Shown here piece after piece: positions 52,308-62,023 of a stretch of DNA of 64,000 nucleotides. How positions within the stretch are numbered: the stretch's first letter is position 1; every line of letters starts with the position of its first letter. The notes beneath the pieces were generated by a model that was given only the letters and a program-made list of their open reading frames with translations, searched no databases and was not told the DNA's origin. Source of the stretch: Skeletonema tropicum. Lineage: Eukaryota > Bacillariophyta > Thalassiosirophyceae > Thalassiosirales > Thalassiosiraceae. Both the position numbers and the translations under genes were made by a program. The stretch spans positions 2,418,001 through 2,482,000 of the forward strand of contig CM074137.1 of assembly GCA_037178625.1 (NCBI GenBank), given 5' to 3'.

Positions 52308-53115
52308 TGACAATGAACAAGCCAAAGACAAACACGATACCAACAATACCAACAACAACAATCACGACGAAGATTATGACGATGAATTCAACATCATCGA
52401 ACAATCCCTCAAAGAAACATTCATCAAGGTAGATCGAGGACTACTCGACGAAGAAGAAATTGAACCAATGTACAGTGGCACTACTGCCTGTGTGGTATTG
52501 AAGCGACATCACAAATTGTATGTTGCCAATTGTGGTGATTCACGTGCTGTTTTGGCTCGACGACGACCACGTTGTTGTGGTGGGGGTGGTAGTAGTAGTA
52601 ATAAGGATGGAGAAGAGCAGCAGCAGCAACAGTCTTTTACAACCATACCACTCTCGATAGATCAAAATCCCGATTCGATTGGTGAGAAAGAACGGATTCT
52701 GGACTCGGGTGGGTATGTCTCTCCTCCACCGGAACCTGGACTAACTGCACGAGTATGGCTCGATAGCAACATGACTCAGATTGGACTGGCCATGGCTCGC
52801 TCGATCGGTGATCATGCAGTCAAGAGTGTAGGTGTCATCGCCGAGCCGGTCGTATCAGTACATACGGTGGATGAGGAATTGGATGACTTTGTAATTATTG
52901 CTACCGATGGAGTGTGGGAATTCATTTCGAGTGAGGATGCTGTGGAGATTGTGGGGAAATATTTGTACAATGATACGAATAATAGTGGTGGTTGTGATGC
53001 TAGTGAGGCGTGTGAGGCATTGATCAAGGCGGCAACGGCTAAGTGGCATGAGTTTGAGGGGGATTATCGTGATGATATTACTGCAATGGTGATACGGTTG
53101 AAGGATCTATGGTAG
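51001..53115 (+). CDS. PP2C-type Ser/Thr protein phosphatase with low-complexity inserts
   Basis: Single exon, 704 residues from the ATG at 51001 (a TTG two codons upstream is ignored). About 270 disordered residues rich in Asp/Glu, Ala, His and Gln come first, then the PPM/PP2C catalytic domain. Its motifs are FAVYDGHGEGGEL (Asp327-Gly330), SGTTACVV, VANCGDSRAVL (Asp513), ARSIGDHAVK (Asp604), ATDGVWEF (Asp636) and DDITAMVI (Asp691). The metal-binding aspartates are all present, so it should be active. Between the first two motifs a roughly 150-residue insert runs through Lys/Glu, Gln, Ala and Asn tracts. A second insert (CCGGGGSSSNKDGEEQQQQQ) splits the sheet after GDSRAV. Such enzymes counter kinases in stress or cell-cycle signalling; the target is unknown. 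Confidence 0.92.
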
Positions 53116-53566
53116 TTTATTTCAATCCAGGGTGCACTGCTACTCTCGACGTAGTATGATCTTTCATATGAATTCTACGATAATCACTAAATCTTCATTA
53201 CTTACTAATTGAATTCGGATTTGATTCTCTGGTCATATTTAATCAGAAGAGCACTAATTATACATGACTGATGTAAATATGTAAGCATGAGAAAGAAAAT
53301 TGATGTAATTAAGAGAAGTCGACATACACTCGCAGGCGAGTGTCTTCGCACCTATTGCTGTTAGCCTATCATCTTGGGCAGTCGATGTTATGTGCGTTGT
53401 GACAATCAAAACTTATTACTTATAAATTACACATGAAAATTGAGAGTATTTCATCCCACTCTAGATTCAAAACTTTCCATTTCACAAAACTGGATCAAAC
53501 TCTATTTGTGTAGACTGCTAGCATGTCATCCCCGCTTAGCCCCCCCTCTACGTTCTCTTAAGAATC
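53116..53566. other. Intergenic, convergent
   Basis: 450 bp between the PP2C and TauE/SafE stop codons. No feature seen. Confidence 0.5.
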
Positions 53567-55121
53567 TTAAGCTCCAATTCCAAAGAGCTCACTGATGAAT
53601 CCATTGGATGCCAAGTTGTAAATGTTGTAGGTAGCATCGAAGAACAAGAACCCGACGAAGATGATCATAATATTCCTTGGACCAACAGCGGCGTTGACAA
53701 TGGGACCAATCAAACTTCCAATCAAGATTCCTGGCAAGACAGAGAGCCAAAGCTCATATGGTACCTGACCGAAGACATGTCCGTTAGGGTTCAACTCATC
53801 ACGTACAGCACAGGACCAGTGGGGACCAGGTCCTTCATCCTCAGGTGTGCAGAGAGCATGAAGCAAGAATGCGAAGAACGACAGCCATCCAGTCATGGTG
53901 ATAGATGAGAGTCCAGCTGCAATCACATCAACCTTATGGAAGTATGTGAGCAAGAAGAATGTCACCTTCTCAACTCCAATTCCAATCCATCCACACAACA
54001 TACCACCAAGGAAGCAACAAGTGGCGTAAATGATGTAGAGTTTGGGGGTGAAGACGATGTTACGTCTCTCCGCCTTGCTCGGTTGGGCCGTTACGACAGT
54101 CCTTACTTGATCCACGGATTCTTCCACATTGGGGATGGTTCCATATCCTCCCTTCGCTTCATCACCTGATCCACTTTCTTCATCAGTATCGTCAGCAACC
54201 TGAGAGTCTGCATCACTACTATCATCATTTTGAGAGGTGTCAAGATGATTTGTTACCAATCCACGAATGATGTAACTATATGAAGCGAGCGGATGAGCAA
54301 AAGATGTTAGAGCTGCAATGCAAAATGCTTTCATTCTATCACGCAACAACAAAATAGGAACTTACATTGCCAAACAGATCACGAAGAGGGTAAACGCCAA
54401 AAGAACTTCATCCTCAGTCTCGAGAGGCGTAACGAGGTAGGAGAAGAATAGCCCAGCAAGAGCCCAGGGGAACATTGGCTTCAAAAACGAGGGCATAAGC
54501 ACAGTTGGGTCTTTATACATCCATCCCATGGGAGCGAAGATACCGACACCAATCATTTGTGTGGATGCAGCGAATGCGACGGCTTCATGTGCTTCGATGT
54601 GCTTCATGGTGAGGATGGGGAGGAAGACAACTCCACCGGCAACAGGCTGCATTGTGTAGAGAAGAACATAGTAGAGTATTAACATGATGGTCAGATGATG
54701 ATGATGAATGTTTTGATATATCAAATGCGTTAAGCGAACTTACCGCTCCTCCCGATGGAATAGTACATCCAATAATACCCATAATAGGCACATACCAAGT
54801 ATCATAGAAGAACTTGGAGAAGTCTGAGACGAAGGATAAAGAAGGAATGTAAGTATGGATGGAAACAATGATGAACTCAACGAGAGTATGTATGAGTAAT
54901 GAACGAAACTTACACTCTTTGTTGTAAATGATCATAGGAAGAACGAGGACGAATACGAGAATTCCCGGTGCAATGTATGATCTCCAAAACTGGCCAAAAC
55001 GCATTATCATTTGCTGGTTGGGTGTGAATTTGTTCAATTCTTTAAGAGGAGCTGTTTCATCTTTGGAGATGGTGGCTGCGGAGGGCTCGCCAGAGGATGA
55101 GAGGAGTGGTACTTTGCACAT
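53567..55121 (-). CDS. TauE/SafE-family sulfite (anion) exporter-like membrane protein
   Basis: Four exons, read leftward: 55121-54914, 54823-54744, 54646-54366 and 54275-53567. The three introns are 90-97 bp with GTAAG donors, and the joined frame encodes 425 residues. There are about eight hydrophobic spans in two halves, separated by an acidic loop (DTSQNDDSSDADSQVADDTDEE). The N-half contains GIIGCTIPSGGAPVAGGVVFLPIL and AVAFAASTQMIGVGIFAPMGW; the C-half contains GGMLCGWIGIGVEKVTFFLL and GILIGSLIGPIVNA. This twofold, glycine-rich pattern is that of TauE/SafE (DUF81), linked to export of sulfite, sulfoacetate and related anions. The start is ATG at 55121 after a short soluble head. Exon 4 begins at TATAG|TTAC; an alternative acceptor in TTGCAG upstream gives a stop. 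Confidence 0.82.
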
Positions 55122-57060
55122 TTTGTTGAGGTTGTGATGTGAGGACGACTATCTATTATATATGAGATGAGTGGACGAATCGACTATGAAAGTTTTATGA
55201 GCATGCAATGCTGCTGATAGAACGATCCATCAAACATCTGCCGAGTACTCCCGCCTTGACACTTCCGGAGGGGGCGGAGTAGATCTTTTAGATATCGCAT
55301 ATCGGTGGTCTTGACATCATCCCTTCTGCTCGGTTCTGATGCAGTTGCAAATCCGGAAGTCTTTCTTCAAGAGGTGTCAGTTGGTTGGATGTACTTTTGT
55401 TGGATCTGCTGATGCGTTTTGGAAGCCAGCGGCACTTTTCTTGGTCCTTCCTTTTCCTTTCCCTCGCGGAACACCAATGAGCACCACGTGTGCAGGTACA
55501 TAAGCACATACCTCATACATGACGTTACATTTAGGGTTATCTATGATAATAAGGTTAAATTTTCACAGAATCAGGCACCTGCCAACGTAGGAATTCGGTA
55601 TGTGCTGTTCCTCAGATTTTTTTGCAGCGAGGTCGTGTACCTGGACGTAATGATAAGGATAAGTGAAAAAGGTTAAATAGTCTAAGTACAATATATATTT
55701 CTCTCTGGGCTACCTCAGACGTAGGAATCAGTATTGTATAAAAGTCTCTCCCTCCTTCACACCGAACCCCGCGCCCAAGGGTAATAAATAGGGTTATGTC
55801 ACAGAGAGTGTGACGTTTACCGTCGGTCGCGGTGCCATGGCGGGGGCAAACTCAAAATGTGAACGAGGCCATTTTTTTACGTATGTATTTATTCCTACGT
55901 TAGATATGCCTAGTAGATACTGTTAAACCAAACCTTCCGAAGGAGATCCATAGGTTTCTCCGTCATTGCAGATTCACTCACGCTCGCTCTGCATTTGAGT
56001 AGCTAAAGCCGATTGACGAAGAAGCCGGCGTGCAGATAATTAGCCATCCCCAGAGTTCAGATAGAGATGTCGTTCTTGTTGTACTTATAATATATTCCTG
56101 ATTTCCACACTTCACTTCTCGAGTCATCGCCTCTCGTTCATCTTATCATGGCTGCCGAAGGCGGTAATATCGTCAGATAGCATTACACTGGTTACTCACG
56201 CCTTGTGAGTCCATCACAGTCATTTCAGACGAGGCATTCGAAGATCATCGTAACATTGTTGAAGTCGTCGGTCATGAAACAATCGAAAAGGTTGAACTAC
56301 ACATTCGCAGACTGCTGGCCTTTGCGACGAGTAATCATGCCTTGTGTAGAAACTGTTGAGGATGATGCATTCGATGGCGGTAAGGCCCTGACAGACATGG
56401 CGGAAGGAGACAAAATCCAGCTGCACAGGGTGCATTGTGTTGCATTCCTCGTTTACCATGACCTGAACTATCATTCCTGATGCGTAAACGTAGAATGAAC
56501 GCAATTATCTTGTTAAATAGTTAAATTAATGCTTATCTGCCTCTTACATCAATAATTCCATTGCTACACACCATCCAAGTGACTTCTTGTCTCAGTCCGT
56601 TATTCAGTTACCACTGCACCCAATCCAGTGTTCAACCTTACGCTGTCCTCAGGGACCTTCGCCTCTTCAACTGATGTCAACTCACCCACAGAGTCGAGAG
56701 AGACAAGGGCTACTGTGGTTATGGCCTGTACTCTAGGTGGACCGCCGACGTCACGCCGAACGCCGGGCGTGCACGCCAAAATCACGCCGCACGCCGACGT
56801 GAACGCGGCTCGTGCGATGAGTTGGAGTGCATTGGCTACACGGGCGTGCCCGCCAGCCCTCTCTTGCCCATGCTATGCTACACATGGCTGAGTTTGCCCC
56901 CGATCGAGTGTACAATAGATAAAATAAATCCAACTTTGTTTTTTACGCTATGTCGCGGTAGAGATTTCCCGCCAAAATTTGAGAGTAGGGAAATGCAAAT
57001 TTTACCCTTGCCCGCGCCGGCGCCTTTCAAAAAAGAAGATACGCTTGCTAAAAGTCAACC
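55122..57060. other. Intergenic, 1.9 kb
   Basis: No supported gene. At 56740-56820 a GC-rich island has repeated CACGCCG motifs and the perfect 12-bp palindrome GGCGTGCACGCC (56766-56777). The last 100 bp before 57061 should be the leader of the cupin-like gene. Confidence 0.5.
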
Positions 57061-57690
57061 ATGGCGTCGTCGATACCACTACCACCCCGTTCCATAGTAG
57101 CAGCGCTCTTGCTCATCGTTGCAATAGCAACGAAGTCAACTCTTGCATTTGCACCACAAACTAATAATAATAATAATCGCCAGTGCACTACAAGCACTTC
57201 ATCTGCTAATAGTCTAACCTTTACAAAAACAAAACTCGTACACAACAAAAAATCAAGCCTAAAAACACCAACCCTCTCAGCATCATCCAATAACAATAAC
57301 AATGTAGTCGAAATAACCTTCCCAACACCTGAAGAAGCAGCCTCAATGGGTATTAGAGATTGGCCACAACAGTTCCACGATTCCTCGTGGAGTGAGTCCA
57401 TATCCGAAGGACAAATTGCCACGCGATATGTGCTTAGTGGAAAAGGACGCGTGACGATTGATTATTACGACAATGAGAATGTGAATCGACAACGAGCGAA
57501 TCAGAGGGTTTATCCGGGGACATTGATTGAGGTGGATGGAGAGGCACAGTTGTTTTGGGAGGTGGATGATGCGAAGGAGGGGATTATTGTGTTGACGCCA
57601 AGTTACGAGGAAGGGGGGAAACTATTATTGGTGGCTGGAGCGATGGTGGTGTTTTGTGCTGGGTTGATTGCTGGTTCTACAGGGTTTTAG
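57061..57690 (+). CDS. Plastid-targeted cupin-like protein with C-terminal membrane span
   Basis: Single exon, 209 residues, ATG in strong context (CCATGG). The N-terminus has a signal peptide ending in the diatom plastid motif STLA|FAP, followed by a Ser/Thr/Asn/Lys-rich transit-like stretch. The folded part (about 85-185) reads WPQQFHDSSWSESISEGQIATRYVLSGKGRVTIDYYD ... RVYPGTLIEVDGEAQLFWEVDD. This matches the small beta-barrel cupins of the DUF861 kind in layout, though the usual metal-binding His residues are not evident. A hydrophobic span (LLLVAGAMVVFCAGLIAGS) ends the protein, so it may sit on a plastid membrane. The function is unknown; plastid localisation is inferred from the presequence. 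Confidence 0.75.
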   Translation: MASSIPLPPRSIVAALLLIVAIATKSTLAFAPQTNNNNNRQCTTSTSSANSLTFTKTKLVHNKKSSLKTPTLSASSNNNNNVVEITFPTPEEAASMGIRDWPQQFHDSSWSESISEGQIATRYVLSGKGRVTIDYYDNENVNRQRANQRVYPGTLIEVDGEAQLFWEVDDAKEGIIVLTPSYEEGGKLLLVAGAMVVFCAGLIAGSTGF

Positions 57691-57892
57691 ATGAATGTGG
57701 AATCGGAGGTAATATTGGTTATTGCGTCTTTATGAGCTGTGATGAAATTCAAGAGAGGTGGAAATGAAGTGGTATTCTGCAACAATACAATCAAATTATC
57801 TATCTTTTGCTACCGTATCCGCTAGAAGAAATATTTACCGCTTTCCATCAAGTACTACTTAAATCATGTGCAAGGCTTGAATCGCTGTTGTC

Positions 57893-58913
57893 TTACGCTG
57901 CAGCCATGGCAATTCCGCCATCAACATCATAACAGTGACCTGTCATGTACTTGGCTGCTGGGTCTAATGCCAAGAAGCGTACAGTGCCAGCAACTTCTTC
58001 AGGCTTGCCAAGTCTCCCAAGAGGAATCTTTTGGCACATTTTCTCCAAGAACTCATCTCCTAAGCTAGCAGTCATGGGTGTAGCAATATATCCTGGGCAG
58101 ACGGCATTGACTCGAATACCTTTTGAAGCGTACTCTTGAGCAGTGGCCTTCGTAAGTCCAATTACTCCTGCCTTTGCCGCGGCATAGTTGGCTTGTCCGG
58201 GGTTTCCGATTTGACCCACAACACTTGCAATGTTGACAATGCAACCAGGCGTCTTGCGCTTGACTGCCTCCTTGAGAAACTCTTGAGATGCATAAAAGAC
58301 ACCAGATAAGTTGACATCGATGACTTGTTGCCATTGTTCTGGTTTCATGCGAATAACTAGTCCGTCGCGAGCGATACCAGCGTTATTGACTAGGATATCT
58401 ACCTTTCCGTATTTCTTGATGATTTGCTGGAACATGGACTCGATTTCATCTCGTTTTGAGCCTGTTTTCAGGCAGATGTAATGAAAAGGAGTTACCATAA
58501 GAGAAAGAACCAATTCTTAGAAAACAGTGTACATAATGTAATATAGATAGAAGAAGAAAAGGGTGCGTACACTCACAATCTGCAGTTACCACCATGGCAT
58601 TGCCCCCTGCATCTTTGATTTCTTGGCATAGCTGTTCAGCCTCTTCCTTCATAGGCTCAATATCGTTGATCACAACTTTGACATTGTCATCTGCCTTGGA
58701 CAACTCCAACGCAATGCATTTACCTATGCCACGTGAAGCGCCTGTAACGAGGCAGACCTTGGAATTGTCTAAGCTGCTAGCTGTTGTATCATCGATGCTC
58801 ATTTGAAGTTTAACGGGATGATTATTCCGATTTGCATAGACGATGTGTCTACTCACAGGAACAAATCCACTCACCCTGGACGCCAGGGCTAATACGAGGA
58901 ATGCTGTCTTCAT
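57893..58913 (-). CDS. fabG: 3-oxoacyl-ACP reductase, plastid
   Basis: Exons 58913-58577 and 58461-57893 join within VVTAD|CSKRDEIE and encode 301 residues. The enzyme reduces 3-oxoacyl-ACP with NADPH in the plastid type II fatty acid cycle. Short-chain dehydrogenase motifs are complete: TGASRGIG (residues 57-64), LVNNAG, and the catalytic Ser192, Tyr205 and Lys209 (NIASVVGQIGNPGQANYAAAK). PGYIATPM and the C-terminal YMTGHCYDVDGGIAM are typical of FabG. The presequence (MKTAFLVLALASRVSG|FVP) has a signal peptide with Phe at +1, the diatom plastid motif. The intron is GTGAGT..AACAG, 115 bp. Confidence 0.95.
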
Positions 58914-59173
58914 CGTTGCTTGCTTACTTGATCGTGATGGTAGCTATTGTCTTCGCTTTCACTGTTGTGAAAGGGTATTAGTTAGTTCTTTTTATTGGCT
59001 GGCTTGGATGCTTGCTTCGGTTCTCATCTGGGGTTCTCGATGCATCTATGAATGCAAACCCGAAGAGCAAAAACAAAAAGTACACTCCGTCTAACTCCTA
59101 TAATTTTCATTAGATGTTATGATCTCTGTCAAGAAAAGCTAGCCTGCCGACATAGATTCAACCATACGCAGCA
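58914..59173. other. Short intergenic gap
   Basis: 260 bp between the start of fabG and the stop of the tryptophan synthase gene, both on the minus strand. No feature seen. Confidence 0.5.
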
Positions 59174-60623
59174 TTACTCATTCTTCGGCGGGCCAGCAAA
59201 GATGCCTTCTTTTCCGATACCATACTTTTCGCCATATTTATCACACACGTAATCAAGATCTTTATCTCCACGACCAGACATATTCACCAACAACTTGGTC
59301 CCCTTGGGAAGATCTTTGGCAATTTTCATCGCATAGGCAAGTCCATGAGCCGACTCCAATGCAGGGATGATGCCCTCCATACGACTCAATTCAAAGAAGG
59401 CATTGATTACCTCATCATCTGTTGCAGTTTCATACTTCACACGTCCAATATCTTTCATCCAGCAGTGTTGTGGTCCGACGCCAGGATAATCGAGTCCAGA
59501 AGCACAAGAATGCACCGCTGCTGGTTCACCCTTATCATTAAGGAGTGTGTAGCACTTCATACCGTGCAACACAGCGGGTACCCCAAGAGTCATTGTGGCA
59601 GAGTGATTACCCTCACCCTTGTCCAATCCACGGCCTGCAGGTTCTACTCCAACCAATTGTACTTCTTCGTCATCCAAGAATGCAGTGAACAGGCCCAATG
59701 AGTTACATCCTCCGCCTACGCATGCTAGACACATGTCAGGAAGTTTGCCATCGTTTAGGTCTTTGAATTGTTCTTTACTGTAATAGTTTATGTAATATAT
59801 TTTTGTTGCATGAATGAATTGATGATTGAACACGGGCGCAGCAAGAATAAGCGCACAAGTACAATAATGAGCAATCAATGCCCAAACAGAAAAGAAAAAA
59901 TACGGAGTAAACAACTTACGCCTCATAACCCACAATAGCCTGAAAATCTCTCACCATCATCGGAAAAGGATGAGGACCAACAACACTCCCAATCGCAAAG
60001 AACATATTCTCTGGATCACTCATGTACGCACCAAATGCCGAATCCACTGCCTCCTTTAAACTTCTCCCTCCTTCTGTCGCAGGAACAACTTTGGCACCCA
60101 ACACTTGCATCCGTCTTACGTTCGGCCACTCCTTTTTGATATCTATTTCTCCCATGTGGATCTCGCACTCGAGCTGCATCAATGAAGCAACTGTCGCCAA
60201 TGCTACACCATGCTGTCCGGCACCTGTCTCGGCGATGAGTTTCGTTTTGCCCATCTTTTTGGCAAGGAGTGCTTCACCAAGACAATGATTGATTTTGTGA
60301 CTACCCGTATGATTCAAATCTTCACGTTTCAGGTAGATATCCGCCCCACCAAGCTTCTTGGATAGATTCTTACACTCGTAAATGGGAGAAGGCCGTCCGA
60401 TGAACTGTTTGCGCAAGGAGGCAAGTTCGGCAAGGAACTCGGGATCATTCTTGATCTTGTTGTATTCGATATCGATTTCTTTCATGATTGGGACGAGTGG
60501 TGGAGGGAGATAGGCACCCCCGTATTGAGAGTCGCCGGAGCCGAAGTAGCCTTCTGCGTCGGGTTGGGCGCCTCCGGAGAGGTTGCCTTCGTTGTTCAGG
60601 TGTGCTTCGTTGTTTGGTGGCAT
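59174..60623 (-). CDS. trpB: Tryptophan synthase beta subunit
   Basis: Exons 60623-59920 and 59777-59174 join at GYEA|KEQF and give 435 residues. The enzyme condenses indole with serine to tryptophan, using PLP. Visible motifs are [16 protein letters not shown] with the PLP Lys110, [24 protein letters not shown] and a C-terminal NMSGRGDKD. The phosphate-binding loop reads GGGCN (Cys259) where the family almost always has GGGSN. The N-terminus ([18 protein letters not shown]) is not a recognisable plastid or mitochondrial presequence, so the protein may be cytosolic, or an upstream exon with targeting signal was missed. No alpha subunit is fused, unlike in fungi. Confidence 0.93.
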
Positions 60624-62023
60624 GGTGATAAATGCAAAGTTAATCAGATTAGATATCTTCGATACTAAAGGGCCCTGCTTCGGTATTACGGTTGGTCTTT
60701 TCTATTGCCGAATGGCTTTGTTTGATGGCATGGTGACTTGGAACTTGGAAATTATGATTGCGCTGCTCTGTTTTTTGATGTGTGTCATCGTCGTCATCAG
60801 TATCTTTTTTGGATCTCTGTAGAACGACTACGTAGGAACTAAATATGGTAGCAATCTGTGATCAAGACAAATCTTCGCTGAATGAGAGCTGAGAGCGATG
60901 TCCATCCAGCAGTGGTCCAGCACCGTCCAAGCACCAAGAACAAGCACTAAGAGAACAAAGACGTAGGCCAAAGCTAAAAGCTGAGCGGAGTAGGCACAGC
61001 ATACTAAGTATGAATATTGAATCTTTGTGTTTGTTGTGTGAACGTATAATCCAACCTACCTGAGTGAGGTAGGTTGAGCAAGAGAGATTGAGTTTTACTA
61101 ATATAGGCAAGATGACATGAGGACGCACGTTGTTGAGCAAGAGAGATAGTGTCAGCTTGGATTTATCTACCCGATTTTTTTTTGTCTAGACGTTGCTAGG
61201 AGTATATCAGACTGAGAAGTGACTGAGAATGGGGTAAGATCTCGATCAATAAACATATATATGACATGTAAAAAACTGCGTTGCAGATGGATAATTAGTA
61301 TACATGACGACCCAAGCATTAGTATAATGATTGTAAACTGTGCTATAGGTGTTTCATCATCTTCAAGATGTTGCTGCTTTTGACAGAGATACTATCTCTA
61401 ACTTGTTCTGCATTCTGGCAATTAACTTTGTTGCTATTGCTGAAACTGCAGAAAATAAGATTTACAGCATCATCAAAAACAGTGCATCTCGTCCTTGCAC
61501 TATACAATTGAGTGTCTACATCTGAATCATAACAGTATGCAGTGCTTCTGCCATCCATTTTACTTTTCCAGCTAGAGAGGTCTTTCTATTGTACCCACGG
61601 ACGGACACAGGATTCATCCTGAGACATCCGTCTGTAGTCTGTCTTCCCCCCTCCTTCCCTTTTCAATTTCATTTTCAAAAATCAAAATCCAGCTCCACGA
61701 CGATGATACTACAAATTTTTCCATCTGATGGCAACGACCACCCGCCCTCCAAGAGACCGACGAACACTACAGTTTCTTCTCTCCGTTAGTATCCAACAAC
61801 AACAACACTATGATATTGCCTAGTTTATGACAACTATTCATTCAAGATTTGTCTTATAAGTCTTGATTTCCCACCTTTTTTCACCTTCTCACTGAAAAAC
61901 CCCACACAACACACAACACACAAGTAAGTAAGCAGACATATAACCGGCCGGATTGGATCCAGCGTCCTCTACAACCATCTGTCACGTGTGAGTAAATGAA
62001 ACGAGAAACGAAGAAGGCAAGAG
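60624..62023. other. Intergenic, 1.4 kb
   Basis: No gene supported. It contains the hairpin at 61052-61076 and a 16-bp direct repeat (GTTGAGCAAGAGAGAT) at about 61073-61088 and 61131-61146. Confidence 0.5.
61052..61076. repeat. 10-bp stem, 5-nt loop inverted repeat
   Basis: CAACCTACCT pairs with AGGTAGGTTG around GAGTG. It lies 430 bp upstream of the tryptophan synthase start on the opposite side from its coding region. No function is assigned. Confidence 0.5.

Noticed and set aside
54276..54352. Upstream extension of TauE/SafE exon 4 to an ATG at 54337
   Set aside because: Reading through breaks the join with exon 3, and the TTGCAG acceptor there leads to a stop; the TATAG acceptor at 54276 keeps the frame.
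56740..56820. GC-rich palindromic island considered as tRNA or regulatory RNA
   Set aside because: No cloverleaf, no conserved T-loop (GGTTCGAAT) and no A/B box could be fitted.
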